From the NCBI GenBank assembly GCA_964397015.1, contig CAYNHL010000012.1, forward strand, positions 1-45,319: DNA of 45,319 bases. Direction: 5' to 3'. Under the pieces are notes generated by a model. That model made no database searches. It was given only the letters and a program-made list of their open reading frames with translations, and was not told the DNA's origin. This document shows, in pieces, positions 34,556 through 43,734 of this stretch (position 1 is the stretch's first letter; the number at the start of each line of letters is the position of its first letter). The position numbers were made by a program, and so were the translations under genes. The DNA comes from MADRE2 sp964397015. GTDB taxonomy: Bacteria > Desulfobacterota > Desulfobacteria > Desulfobacterales > Desulfobacteraceae.

Positions 34556-35230
34556 TTAAAGCTTGGACACCAGTTCCTGGGTAACTGTCTTGACATCTTT
34601 TTCTCCGGACAGTTCAATGTACTTGATGCTGCTGTCCTCGGCAGCCAGTTTCTTGAAATAATATGCAGCGGCAAGTGTGCCGGTGTCGGTGTCGTAATAG
34701 ATGGAATGCCTCTTGTCAATGGCAGCTTCGTCCTGGTCATCATCCCTTGCACTCAGAGCGCCGCCGCAGACCCTGCATTTGTCTCCATCCGGTTTAATGG
34801 CGTCGATATAGATGTTGTTGGGATGGTTGTTGTCATTTTCACAAAGCCTTCGTCCCATAATCCGGTTTTTGGCGATCTGGCGGTCAAGCAGGATCTCGAT
34901 GACATAATTGAGCTTCATGCCGGCTTCTTCAAGGGATGCATGAAGTTTTTGCGCCTGCACCTTGTTTCTTGGAAAACCGTCCAGCAGCCATCCGTTTTTA
35001 CAGTCATCCTGTTTGAGCCTGTCCAGTACCATGGGGATAGTGATTTCGTCCGGAACCAGGTCCCCTCTGTCGATGTATTCCTTGGCTTTTTTACCAAGCT
35101 GTGTCCCGCCCTTGATATTCTCGCGGAAGATGGCGCCGGATTCAATATGTGCTATATTGTACCTGTCCTTCAGGATGGTTCCCTGGGTTCCTTTGCCACT
35201 GCCGTTGGGGCCGAAAAAAAGAATGTTCAT
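34556..35230 (-). CDS. adk: Adenylate kinase with metal-binding LID (Desulfovibrio type)
   Basis: Converts ATP and AMP to two ADP. The 224 residues have the P-loop FGPNGSGKGTQ (6-16), DGFPR, and ESGAIFRENI at the AMP site, where most bacteria have STGDMLR. The LID domain carries C130, H136, C152 and C155, that is, C-X5-H-X15-C-X2-C. This is the pattern described for Desulfovibrio gigas adenylate kinase, which binds zinc, cobalt or iron. AAGGAG lies 8 bases before the ATG. It is monocistronic, with its own promoter and terminator. Confidence 0.94.
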   Translation of the reverse strand: MNILFFGPNGSGKGTQGTILKDRYNIAHIESGAIFRENIKGGTQLGKKAKEYIDRGDLVPDEITIPMVLDRLKQDDCKNGWLLDGFPRNKVQAQKLHASLEEAGMKLNYVIEILLDRQIAKNRIMGRRLCENDNNHPNNIYIDAIKPDGDKCRVCGGALSARDDDQDEAAIDKRHSIYYDTDTGTLAAAYYFKKLAAEDSSIKYIELSGEKDVKTVTQELVSKL

Positions 35231-35277
35231 ATAATTAACTCCTTCACACGTTTATGGTGGTCAAAAAAAACAACGGT

Positions 35278-35355
35278 TTTTTAAATATAACTTAACTTTC
35301 GGGCTTCAACGATGATGACTCAAACAACTAACGAAAGTTGAGTTTTTAAATATAA
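35278..35355. repeat. Inverted-repeat element, copy 2, flanked by 13-bp direct repeats
   Basis: A 52-bp core (35291-35342) has terminal inverted repeats CTTAACTTTCG and CGAAAGTTGAG (10 of 11 matching). It is bounded immediately on both sides by exact direct repeats TTTTTAAATATAA (35278-35290 and 35343-35355). This looks like a small inserted element with a target-site duplication. It shares the 17-mer at 35294-35310 with copy 1. Confidence 0.6.
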
Positions 35356-35375
35356 GAGGTGTTTGTGTTTGTCAA
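35347..35375 (-). promoter_or_regulatory. Probable adk promoter
   Basis: On the minus strand consensus TTGACA (35370-35375) is followed after 17 bp by TATTTA (35347-35352; TATATT is available at 15 bp). The -10 lies in the outer direct repeat of the inverted-repeat element, so the adk leader would contain the element. Confidence 0.55.
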
Positions 35376-35436
35376 GTGATACTCTTGGGTCCGGCTTTAG
35401 TTTTTCCCTGTCAGTTTATTCCTTTTTGTCTTTGTT

Positions 35437-36222
35437 TTATCGTTCGAAAAGCCGGCTCATGCCGCCGAGCACGGAACCTTCACCCTTGCTGGAGCCGCCT
35501 GACGAGGGGGCGTGCTGGATAATGCGGTCTGCCATGCGCGAGAACGGAAGGCTTTGAAGGTATACCGTACCTGTACCCCGCAATGTGGCCAGAAAAAGTC
35601 CTTCTCCGCCGAAAAACATGGATTTTAGATCTCCGGCCCGCTCTATACTGTAATCTATCCCCGGGTCAAAGGCGACAATGCATCCTGTGTCCACCTTGAG
35701 AGTTTCATTTGCCAGTTGTTTTTTCACAATGGTGCCGCCGGCGTGGATAAAGGCCATGCCGTCCCCCTTGAGGCGCTGGAGGATAAAGCCTTCGCCTCCG
35801 AAAAAGCCTGTTCCCAGTTTCCGGGTGAAAGCGATACTGATTTGAGTTCCAAGTGCGGCGCACAAAAAAGCGTCTTTCTGGCACAGCAGTTCCCCTCCGG
35901 ACAATGCCATGTCCAGGGGAATGATTTTGCCGGGATACGGTGCTGCAAAGGCCACCCGTTTTTTGCCAGCTCCCTGGTTGGTGAAATGGGTGATGAAAAT
36001 GGATTCTCCGGTGAGGGTCCGTTTCCCGGCATCCAGCAGCTTGCCGAACAACCCCTTGTCCGGCTGGGACCCGTCCCCCATTTTAGCTTCAAACAAAATA
36101 CCATCATCCATCCAGTTCATGGCGCCGGCCTCGGCAACTACGACTTCACCCGGGTCAAGTTCCACTTCGACAACCTGCATGTCGTCCCCGAAAATTTCAT
36201 AATCGATTTCGTGGCATTTCAT
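35437..36222 (-). CDS. TIGR00266 / AIM24 family protein
   Basis: A 261-residue soluble protein with repeated beta-strand units. GDDMQVVEVELDPGEVVVAEAGAM near the start (shown in two parts by the family), GTGFFGGEGFILQRL and FGGEGLFLATLRGTGTVYLQSLP are hallmarks of the TIGR00266/AIM24 family, whose bacterial function is not known. The C-terminus has a short glycine-serine linker. AAGGAG lies 8 bases before the ATG. It is divergent from eno. Confidence 0.87.
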   Translation of the reverse strand: MKCHEIDYEIFGDDMQVVEVELDPGEVVVAEAGAMNWMDDGILFEAKMGDGSQPDKGLFGKLLDAGKRTLTGESIFITHFTNQGAGKKRVAFAAPYPGKIIPLDMALSGGELLCQKDAFLCAALGTQISIAFTRKLGTGFFGGEGFILQRLKGDGMAFIHAGGTIVKKQLANETLKVDTGCIVAFDPGIDYSIERAGDLKSMFFGGEGLFLATLRGTGTVYLQSLPFSRMADRIIQHAPSSGGSSKGEGSVLGGMSRLFER

Positions 36223-36338
36223 TAGACTGTCTCCTTAAAATTATAAAGTGTCAGGTTTGTTTTTCTGCTATAACACAAGTAGGTCCGGCGTGTCCATATA
36301 CTGGCGTTTTTGCAGGGGGGATTTTTATTGCCTGCCTG

Positions 36339-36378
36339 TATAATTGCTCTTGAAGAGGATGGCAGATATTGTTATGAA
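36339..36378 (+). promoter_or_regulatory. Candidate eno promoter region
   Basis: Two weak options occur in this 229-base gap: a perfect TATAAT (36339-36344) without a recognisable -35, and TTGAAG (36350-36355) with TATGAA (36373-36378) at 17 bp. Nothing else was seen in the gap apart from a GCAGG/CCTGC inverted repeat near 36312-36335. Confidence 0.35.
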
Positions 36379-36451
36379 TAACCGGGACCGGGAACGTATG
36401 TAATTTCATGCGGCCAGGCCGGAAGAATAATTCACAGTTAGGAGAAAAAAA

Positions 36452-37723
36452 ATGACTGAAATCATTGACGTCAGGGCGAGGGAAATCATTGATTCACGGG
36501 GTAATCCCACGGTGGAAGTCGATGTGACCCTGGCATGCGGGTCCCTGGGCCGGGCTGCTGTTCCGTCCGGCGCTTCCACCGGAACCAGGGAAGCTCTGGA
36601 ACTTCGGGATAAAGCTGAAAACCGTTTTATGGGAAAAGGGGTATTGAATGCAGTGACCAATGTCAATGAAGTCATAGCCCCTGAAATTATAGGGTATGAT
36701 GCCATGGATCAGTCCGGGCTGGACATGACCATGCTGGATATTGACGGAACTGAAAACAAGTCACGGCTGGGTGCAAACGCCATTTTAGGGGTCTCCATGG
36801 CTGCGGCCCGTGCGGCAGCGGAGGCGCTGGAAATTCCTCTTTTCAGGCATCTGGGCGGAATCAATGCCAGGGTGATGCCGGTTCCCATGATGAATATCAT
36901 CAACGGCGGCTCCCATGCAGCAAACAACCTGGATATCCAGGAATTCATGATCCTCCCTTTCGGGGCCTATTCTTTTTCAGAGGCACTCAGGATGGGCGCG
37001 GAAACATTTCATCACCTCAAAAAGCTGCTCAAGGCGGACAATCTTGCGACAGCTGTCGGAGATGAAGGCGGCTTCGCCCCTGACCTGGCATCCAATGAGC
37101 AGGCCATTGAATATATCATCAACGCCATCGAGAAGGCCGGATACAGGCCTGGAAAGGATATAGGCATTGCGCTGGATGCAGCGGCTTCCGAGTTTTACCG
37201 GGACGGCCGCTATCTGTTCAAGTCCGAAAAAAAGGAGATGTCAGCCCTTGACCTGATCGATTATTATGAATCATTGATAAAAAAATACCCATTGTATTCC
37301 ATTGAGGACGGCCTGGCTGAAGATGACTGGGAAAACTGGAAAATAATGACTGACCGCCTGAGTGACTCCATCCAGATTGTGGGAGATGATATTTTTGTCA
37401 CCAATCCCGATATCTTCAAGCAGGGAATCGAAACCGGTGTGGCCAATTCCATCCTGGTCAAACTCAACCAGATCGGGACAGTGACCGAAACTCTGGATAC
37501 CATTCAGATGGCAAAGGATTCAGGGTATACAACGATTATTTCTCACCGGTCCGGTGAAACTGAAGACACGTTTATAGCTGATCTTGCCGTTGGAGTGAAC
37601 AGTGGTCAGATCAAGACAGGGTCCATGTCCAGGAGTGACCGGGTGGCCAAATACAACCAGCTTCTCAGGATCGAAGAGATCCTGGGCTCGGGCGCCATAT
37701 TCCCGGAGGCGCTTTTTGTATGA
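36452..37723 (+). CDS. eno: Enolase
   Basis: Interconverts 2-phosphoglycerate and phosphoenolpyruvate with magnesium. The 423 residues include AREIIDSRGNPTVEV, the PSGASTG loop, GDEGGFAPD with the catalytic glutamate, SIEDGLAEDDW, LVKLNQIGT with the catalytic lysine, and ISHRSGETED. The ribosome site TTAGGAG is well placed. The following exported-protein gene overlaps its stop codon (ATGA). Confidence 0.97.
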   Translation: MTEIIDVRAREIIDSRGNPTVEVDVTLACGSLGRAAVPSGASTGTREALELRDKAENRFMGKGVLNAVTNVNEVIAPEIIGYDAMDQSGLDMTMLDIDGTENKSRLGANAILGVSMAAARAAAEALEIPLFRHLGGINARVMPVPMMNIINGGSHAANNLDIQEFMILPFGAYSFSEALRMGAETFHHLKKLLKADNLATAVGDEGGFAPDLASNEQAIEYIINAIEKAGYRPGKDIGIALDAAASEFYRDGRYLFKSEKKEMSALDLIDYYESLIKKYPLYSIEDGLAEDDWENWKIMTDRLSDSIQIVGDDIFVTNPDIFKQGIETGVANSILVKLNQIGTVTETLDTIQMAKDSGYTTIISHRSGETEDTFIADLAVGVNSGQIKTGSMSRSDRVAKYNQLLRIEEILGSGAIFPEALFV

Positions 37724-38526
37724 CAGGTACAATGAAAAAAGCGCTGTGGGCAGCGTCAATGCTGTTACTGCCGGCCTCTGCCCTGGCGTTTGTACCACAG
37801 GGACCGCATCTTGTCGAATTGATGGTCCAGGCAATCAAACAACCGGCGGGCATGGTCGTATACCAGGACGTCAAGCAGGTGAACCATGACAATCCGGACC
37901 AGGCGGTTACCGTTACGCAAGTCCGGTTGAGATATCTTTTCCCCGGAAATTTTCGATCCGATACTGTCAAGGGACCTGTGTTGGAAATCTGTATCCATTC
38001 AAACGGGAGCTTTCTCAAGATCCGGGACGGATACGTGATATCTCAGACCCTTTCTCTTCTTGATCATTACAATGACATCCTTTTTTACCGGGACCGGGAG
38101 GATCTTCTCCACCATTTTGAGTCCATGGGCATGGCAGTCGATACTGTCACGCTCCAGCGCTACAATGACCGTATCATGCTTGTTATCGGGACGCCTCCTG
38201 AAAACGGCCGGCTGTCCACCAGCCTGTGGGTAGAACAGGGTACCTTTTTTCCGGGAAAATATGTAATTGACTGTCCCCAGGGCCTTCTTGAAGTATATTA
38301 TGACGACTGGCAGCGGGTCAGCCGGACATGGTATCCAATGCAGATAACCGTTTTTTTGGACAAAAAGCTGCATTTGTTGATGCAGTCGTCCGAATTTGAA
38401 CTCAACAGCCGGTTTCCGGTTACCGTTTTTGATATAGAGCACATGAAAGATCTGTATCCTTTGCTTGACACAACCTTGACTCCGCCTGATCCGGAGCCGG
38501 CAGACATGCAGGATACCTTGAATTGA
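37720..38526 (+). CDS. Exported protein of unknown function
   Basis: A 268-residue protein with a signal peptide ending at ASALA (cleavage near residue 23). The mature part alternates beta strands and resembles in outline the LolA-type or lipoprotein-sorting fold (MVVYQDVKQVN, a strand-rich centre, VFDIEHMKDLYP at the end), but I cannot assign a family. The first ATG overlaps the eno stop; a second at 37732 (MKKALWAA), with AGG 4 bases upstream, is as good. Its coupling to eno is positional only. Confidence 0.75.
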   Translation: MTGTMKKALWAASMLLLPASALAFVPQGPHLVELMVQAIKQPAGMVVYQDVKQVNHDNPDQAVTVTQVRLRYLFPGNFRSDTVKGPVLEICIHSNGSFLKIRDGYVISQTLSLLDHYNDILFYRDREDLLHHFESMGMAVDTVTLQRYNDRIMLVIGTPPENGRLSTSLWVEQGTFFPGKYVIDCPQGLLEVYYDDWQRVSRTWYPMQITVFLDKKLHLLMQSSEFELNSRFPVTVFDIEHMKDLYPLLDTTLTPPDPEPADMQDTLN

Positions 38527-38549
38527 ACAACAAATCTAACTTACATAAT
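38523..38549 (+). promoter_or_regulatory. Weak candidate pyrG promoter
   Basis: TTGAAC (38523-38528) and CATAAT (38544-38549) are separated by 15 bp, immediately after the upstream stop codon. The spacing is short, so pyrG may instead be read from eno. Confidence 0.3.
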
Positions 38550-38573
38550 CAAACTGTAAACTGAGAGGCATAA

Positions 38574-40214
38574 ATGGCTCAAAACACCAAATACATCTTT
38601 GTCACCGGCGGTGTCCTGTCGTCCCTCGGGAAAGGGCTTGCGTCAGCTGCAATCGGCCTTCTGCTCGAAAGCAGGGGCCTTTCGGTCACGATTCAGAAAC
38701 TGGATCCTTATATAAACGTGGATCCGGGAACCATGAATCCGTTCCAGCACGGTGAAGTGTTCGTAACGGATGACGGCGCTGAAACCGATCTGGACCTGGG
38801 CCATTACGAGCGGTTTACAAATGCGAAACTGGGCAAGGACAACAATTTTACAACCGGAAAAATTTACCATTCCGTTATTACAAAAGAGCGCAAAGGTGAA
38901 TACCTTGGAGGTACGGTTCAGGTCATTCCCCATATTACCGATGAGATCAAGCAGAGTATCTCGCTTGTATCCAACAATACAGACGTGGTGATAGTGGAGA
39001 TCGGCGGTACCATCGGCGATATCGAGTCCCTGCCTTTCCTGGAGGCCATCCGCCAGTTCAAGGCGGATGCAGGCCCGTCCAACGTAATTTACATCCATCT
39101 GACCCTGGTTCCCTATATCAAGACAGCCGGGGAAGTGAAGACCAAGCCCACCCAGCACAGTGTCAAAGAGCTCAGGAGTATAGGGATTCAACCGGATATT
39201 CTTTTGTGCAGGACGGAACGCTTTTTGTCCCCGGAACTGAAAGCCAAGATTGCATTGTTCTGCAATGTGGACAAGGATGCCGTGTTCACTGCCAAGGACG
39301 TGGACTGTATTTATGAAGTGCCGCTGGTTTACAACAAAGAGGGTCTGGGTGACAAGATATTGAAAAAACTCAATATATGGGCCAGGGCGCCACGGCTGGA
39401 TGAATGGGCTGAAATGGTTGACAAGCTCAAGAATCCACGCTTTGAAGTGACCATCGCCATTGTGGGCAAGTATGTGGATCTTACCGAATCCTATAAAAGC
39501 CTGAACGAGGCTCTGACCCACGGCGGTATATCAAACGAGGCGAGAGTCAACCTGGTGTTCGTGGATTCAACCACCCTCAAAGAGGACAATGTGGGCTCAG
39601 TTCTAGATGCGGCGGACGGTATCCTGGTTCCAGGCGGGTTCGGTTCAAGGGGCATAGAAGGAAAAATTCTGGCTGCCCGTTATGCAAGGGAGAACAAAGT
39701 GCCGTATTTCGGTATCTGTTTAGGGATGCATATCGCCGTAATAGAGATTGCCCGTCACCTGGCCGGGATGGAGGATGCCAATTCAGAAGAGTTCGACCCC
39801 TATACCCCTTTTCCTGTCATTTACCTGATGAAAGAGTGGTATGACGAACACCTGGCCCAGACCGTCACCCGTGACGAAACATCCGACAAGGGCGGTACCA
39901 TGCGCCTTGGAGCTTATCCATGCCTGCTTGCCGCAGATACATTTGCCCATAAAGCCTACAAGACAGACAATATTTCAGAAAGACACCGGCACCGGTATGA
40001 GTTCAACAATGAATACAAGGAAAAGCTGAAAGATGAAGGGCTGGTTGTCAGCGGCACATCTCCGGATCACGAACTGGTTGAGATAATTGAATTGAAAGAT
40101 CATCCCTGGTTTCTCGGGTGCCAGTTCCATCCTGAGTTTAAATCCAAGCCCCAGAATCCCCATCCGCTTTTCAGGGATTTTATCAAGGCCGCCATGAAAA
40201 ACGCCAAAAAATAA
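38574..40214 (+). CDS. pyrG: CTP synthase
   Basis: Makes CTP from UTP with glutamine and ATP. The 546 residues have the synthase P-loop region GGVLSSLGKGLASA (12-25) and the class I amidotransferase domain with nucleophile C382 in FGICLGMH and the HPE of CQFHPEF near the end. The length is normal. GAGAGG lies 5 bases before the ATG. Confidence 0.97.
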   Translation: MAQNTKYIFVTGGVLSSLGKGLASAAIGLLLESRGLSVTIQKLDPYINVDPGTMNPFQHGEVFVTDDGAETDLDLGHYERFTNAKLGKDNNFTTGKIYHSVITKERKGEYLGGTVQVIPHITDEIKQSISLVSNNTDVVIVEIGGTIGDIESLPFLEAIRQFKADAGPSNVIYIHLTLVPYIKTAGEVKTKPTQHSVKELRSIGIQPDILLCRTERFLSPELKAKIALFCNVDKDAVFTAKDVDCIYEVPLVYNKEGLGDKILKKLNIWARAPRLDEWAEMVDKLKNPRFEVTIAIVGKYVDLTESYKSLNEALTHGGISNEARVNLVFVDSTTLKEDNVGSVLDAADGILVPGGFGSRGIEGKILAARYARENKVPYFGICLGMHIAVIEIARHLAGMEDANSEEFDPYTPFPVIYLMKEWYDEHLAQTVTRDETSDKGGTMRLGAYPCLLAADTFAHKAYKTDNISERHRHRYEFNNEYKEKLKDEGLVVSGTSPDHELVEIIELKDHPWFLGCQFHPEFKSKPQNPHPLFRDFIKAAMKNAKK

Positions 40215-40241
40215 TACCGCCAGACACTCTTATTCCTATCC

Positions 40242-41498
40242 ATGACGTTGATGCGCTATATGCTGCGGCAGTATGCACAGGTGGGCAGGTCCACCCTGTT
40301 CATGATAGCCGCTCAGTTCTTTATCCAGATGATCAACGCCTCTTTTATCCAGATTCTGCTGATTTACATGGCCAAATCAGGGTATACGGATGCTGCGGGA
40401 GCCGACATAATTTCATACCGGTTCCTGGGGATTCTGCTGATGTCCATTCCTCTGGGTATCCTGATCCGGGGTCGGAAAATAAAGCCGCTTTTTATCCTGG
40501 CCTGTTCGGCAACACCTGTACTGTCGATATTGATCGTTCTGGCAATTCACAGGCAGCTTTACCCATTGCTTAACCTGTTTCAGTTTCTCTGGGGGATAAG
40601 TTTTTCGTGCATCCAGGTAGCGACCATTCCCTATATTTTGAGAAACAGCCATGAGGGCGCAAGGATTCATGCCATTACACTTTCGTCCGCTACCTGGAGC
40701 CTGGGCGGTATTGCAGGAGGTTCCCTTATTTATATCCTGTCCGGTATGCTGCCTGCATTTTTTGATGAAAAAAACTGCCTGATCACCATATCCCTTCTGG
40801 GCCTTGCAAGTCTTCCCTGCCTTTTGATGGTAAAGACCGACAGGGTTCAATCCCCCCTGGACAACAACCGGGCGGCATATACAATGGGAGACATCAAGAC
40901 GGTCATAACGGCATCGATCCCTTCTTTGCTGCTTGCCATAGGTGCCGGGCTTACCATACCTTTTGTTGGGCTGTTTTTTTATCATATCCACGGGGTCGAC
41001 TCCCACGAGTTTGCCCTGCTGAGCGCCATTACCACCGTGGTGGTTTTTTTTTCATTCCTTTTGGTACCCGACCTGAAGCGGCGGTTCGGACAGGTTCACG
41101 CCATCCTGGTTTCCCAGGGTCTGGCCATCTTTCTCCTTGTCAACCTGGCGCTGACCCAGCTCTACAGCGGCATGTCGGTTTCCTTGGCAGTTGCTTTTTT
41201 TTGTTACCTGTTTCGACAGCCGCTGATGAATCTTGTCACCCCCATGGCCATCGATGTGACCATGGCATATGTGGGAGAAAAGAACCGGGAGCTGTTGAGC
41301 GCACTCGAGGCTGCCATCTGGTCGGGAAGCTGGTTTTTGTCGTCAAAAATTTTCTTGAACCTGAGAAAGGCAAACCTGGATTATGTCTGGGTGTTTTTAA
41401 TTACGGCCATGATCTATACCATCTCGGTGATCATCTTTTACACAATTATCCTCAGACCTCTGTACAGGGGCAGAGTCCATCAGCCGGTAAAAAAGTGA
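40242..41498 (+). CDS. Major facilitator superfamily transporter
   Basis: A 418-residue membrane protein with about twelve hydrophobic helices. The loop GILIRGRKIKP after the second helix and LVPDLKRRFG in the second half are the two MFS-type inter-helix motifs. It is probably an exporter, but the substrate cannot be told. It begins 27 bases after pyrG, with no strong ribosome site, and converges with the M20 peptidase gene across a 26-base gap. Confidence 0.85.
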   Translation: MTLMRYMLRQYAQVGRSTLFMIAAQFFIQMINASFIQILLIYMAKSGYTDAAGADIISYRFLGILLMSIPLGILIRGRKIKPLFILACSATPVLSILIVLAIHRQLYPLLNLFQFLWGISFSCIQVATIPYILRNSHEGARIHAITLSSATWSLGGIAGGSLIYILSGMLPAFFDEKNCLITISLLGLASLPCLLMVKTDRVQSPLDNNRAAYTMGDIKTVITASIPSLLLAIGAGLTIPFVGLFFYHIHGVDSHEFALLSAITTVVVFFSFLLVPDLKRRFGQVHAILVSQGLAIFLLVNLALTQLYSGMSVSLAVAFFCYLFRQPLMNLVTPMAIDVTMAYVGEKNRELLSALEAAIWSGSWFLSSKIFLNLRKANLDYVWVFLITAMIYTISVIIFYTIILRPLYRGRVHQPVKK

Positions 41499-41524
41499 TA
41501 TACAGTTTCAAGTCAGTCGCACTG

Positions 41525-42964
41525 TCAGTGTTCTTTTTTTTCCATACCGCATCGCTGGGCCAGGATACTGGCTATCGAGGCGGTCAGTTTTTTGACAAAT
41601 GGAATATGCAGAAATTCGTTTGGCCCATGGGCATTTGAGTGGGGGCCCAGGACTCCGGTCACTATAAAACCGGCTGCGGGAAACCTGCGAGAAAGCATGT
41701 TCATAAGAGGAATGCCGCCCCCTTCGCCAATATATCCGGGTTCATGACAAAAGCAATCCAAAGAGGCCTGTTGGACAATGTTTTCAAAATCTTCTGAAAG
41801 CTGCGGCATTTCCCAGCCCCGGCCGAATTTTATTGTATCAAACACTACTTGTGCGCCGCTTGGAGGCGCTTGCTCGAGAATGGACTTGATACGGGCGGCG
41901 GCAGCTTCAGGGTCGACTGTCGGCGGTGTTCTGAACGACAGGACCAGCGATGTGGAGGGCCGCAGTACATTACCGGCTTTTTCGGGTACCGGGATGCCGC
42001 CGGCGCCGGTATATGAAAGGGTGGGGCGCCATGTCCTGTTGATCAGTGCCTGGACAGGATCCCGTGTGACAGGCTGCATTCCTTTGACCAGGGGGTAGGC
42101 GTCAACGATTTCATTTCCAAGAATATGCGCGGCGGTTTCGATCTGTGCCAGCCTGTGTTCAGGAAGGTCCACATTTAATTCATCCACAAGGATATCACCG
42201 GTGTATGCATCTTCTATCCGGTCAAGAAGCTGCCGAATGATCCTGAAGCTCGAGGCGATTACGCCGGAGTTTCCTGAATGGATGCCTTCGGTCAGTGTGT
42301 TGACCGTCAGAACACCGTTTATGCCGCCGCGCAGTGACGTGGTCAGCCACAGCCTCTGAAAGTCTCCGCAACCGGAATCCAGGCAGACAATCAACGCCGG
42401 TGTTCCTATTGTGTCTGCGTATTCGTCCAGGTAATAATCCAGGTCCAAGCTGCCTGATTCCTCGCAGCTTTCGATCAGGATGACACACCGTTCATGGGAC
42501 AGGTTGTGCTCCTGGATTACCTTGACAGCGGTCATTGCGGTGAATACTGAATAAGCGTCATCCGCCCCGCCCCGCCCGTAAAGCTTGTAGTTTTCAAGAA
42601 CAGGCTTCCAGGGGCCTTTGTCTGCATCCCAGCCTGTAAATTCCGGCTGCTTGTCAATGTGGCCGTAGAACAGTACGGTGTCGCTGCAGTCAGTGTTGAA
42701 TGGTTCGATTTCTATCAGCAGCAGAGGTGTCCTTTTCTCCGGGGCTATGGTTTGAATTCTGCAGTTGTCAATGCCTATGTCCCTGCACCATTGTTCGATG
42801 AGTTTGGCAGCTTTGAGCAAAAAACCTGAATGATACCAGTTTTTGTCAAATCCGGGGGAGATGGCCGGTATTGCAATATATTCCATTAAACTGGGGATGA
42901 CGCTGTCATCCCAGATCTGGCCTGTGCGTGCGGTGATTGAATCGATATTCATAAAATAACTCAT
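41525..42964 (-). CDS. M20 family metallopeptidase
   Basis: A 479-residue di-zinc amidohydrolase of the M20 (ArgE/DapE/ACY1/CPG2) family, probably a dipeptidase or amino-acid deacylase. Metal ligands fit H102 (YGHIDKQPE), D135/D136 (GRGGADDAYS), E168-E169 (ESCEESGS, the second or the base), D196 (CLDSGCGD) and the histidine in GPHSNAHGPNEF. The dimerisation domain lies in the centre (about 215-330). A second ATG at 42952 (MNIDSITA), with GAG 7 bases upstream, is possibly the true start. The gene diverges from the hydrolase gene. Confidence 0.88.
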   Translation of the reverse strand: MSYFMNIDSITARTGQIWDDSVIPSLMEYIAIPAISPGFDKNWYHSGFLLKAAKLIEQWCRDIGIDNCRIQTIAPEKRTPLLLIEIEPFNTDCSDTVLFYGHIDKQPEFTGWDADKGPWKPVLENYKLYGRGGADDAYSVFTAMTAVKVIQEHNLSHERCVILIESCEESGSLDLDYYLDEYADTIGTPALIVCLDSGCGDFQRLWLTTSLRGGINGVLTVNTLTEGIHSGNSGVIASSFRIIRQLLDRIEDAYTGDILVDELNVDLPEHRLAQIETAAHILGNEIVDAYPLVKGMQPVTRDPVQALINRTWRPTLSYTGAGGIPVPEKAGNVLRPSTSLVLSFRTPPTVDPEAAAARIKSILEQAPPSGAQVVFDTIKFGRGWEMPQLSEDFENIVQQASLDCFCHEPGYIGEGGGIPLMNMLSRRFPAAGFIVTGVLGPHSNAHGPNEFLHIPFVKKLTASIASILAQRCGMEKKEH

Positions 42965-43072
42965 TGTTATTTGGTTAAATGGTGATATAAAATGACAGTA
43001 CCCTACAGCAAACAGGCACAGGTTTCAAGTGCGGCAGAATAAACTTTTGGTACCTCGATTGGGATATTAAAG

Positions 43073-43684
43073 ATGGAACATATTCGTATAGAGAGCCACG
43101 AGGCTGAGCTCGAAGCGGCGTTTACCCCTGGAGCAGGACCCGGTGCAGTCGTGATAACCCACCCGCATCCTCTTTATGGAGGAAACATGGACAACCACGT
43201 GGTGGCGGCAGTTGAAAGGGCGTTTCTTGGCACATCCTTTTCCGTCCTGCGGTTTAACTTCAGGGGAACCTGCGGCAGTACCGGCCGGTTTGACGAGGGC
43301 CGGCTGGAAATGGCGGATGTAAGGGCCGCAGTTGAGTGGGTCAGGAAGGAAAAAACAGACCGGGTGATACTGGCCGGTTATTCTTTTGGTGCCAGGGTGA
43401 ATGCCGGGGCCGTCGCCGGCGGCCTTGCGGTAATGGATCATGTCATGGTATCTCCACCCGTGGCTTTCATGTCTTTTGACGATATCACCGCCCTGGATAA
43501 AACCGGGTTGATAATTACCGGTGCAAAGGATGATATCGCGCCGCCCGGGCTTGTACAGGACCATATCGACCGGTGGGCGATTCCAGTCAGGTTCGATATA
43601 ATTGAAAACTGCGATCATTTCTATTCCGGATGCCTGGGGGATCTTGAAAAATGCATCCGGCAGTATCTTGAATCCGGCACATGA
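43073..43684 (+). CDS. Alpha/beta hydrolase (dienelactone hydrolase-like)
   Basis: A 203-residue minimal alpha/beta hydrolase. HPHPLYGGNMDN near residue 30, FNFRGTCGSTGRFDEG, the nucleophile S104 in GYSFGAR, the acid D153 or D154, and H182 in NCDHFYSG make a full triad. This KANL3/Tex30-like or YfhR-like subgroup lacks a lid domain. GGGAT precedes the ATG. A 16-bp palindrome lies between it and the next gene. Confidence 0.85.
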   Translation: MEHIRIESHEAELEAAFTPGAGPGAVVITHPHPLYGGNMDNHVVAAVERAFLGTSFSVLRFNFRGTCGSTGRFDEGRLEMADVRAAVEWVRKEKTDRVILAGYSFGARVNAGAVAGGLAVMDHVMVSPPVAFMSFDDITALDKTGLIITGAKDDIAPPGLVQDHIDRWAIPVRFDIIENCDHFYSGCLGDLEKCIRQYLESGT

Positions 43685-43691
43685 TATCTTG

Positions 43692-43707
43692 ATATCCGGC
43701 CGGATAT
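43692..43707. promoter_or_regulatory. Perfect 16-bp palindrome
   Basis: ATATCCGG followed directly by CCGGATAT, with no loop, and outer TTGA/TCAA matches across one extra base. Lacking a loop it is more like a DNA-binding site than an RNA hairpin. It lies 27 bases before the oxidoreductase start. No function is known. Confidence 0.4.
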
Positions 43708-43734
43708 TCAATACTTTCTGTCAACGGGGGCAAA

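Noticed and set aside
38643..39521. Long minus-strand open frame (292 codons) inside pyrG
   Set aside because: pyrG is conserved throughout; the antisense frame is a by-product of codon bias.
41499..41545. CACT/AGTG hairpin with a T run as terminator between the MFS and M20 genes
   Set aside because: Only 4 bp of stem; the T run mainly encodes the lysine-rich end of the M20 peptidase on the other strand.
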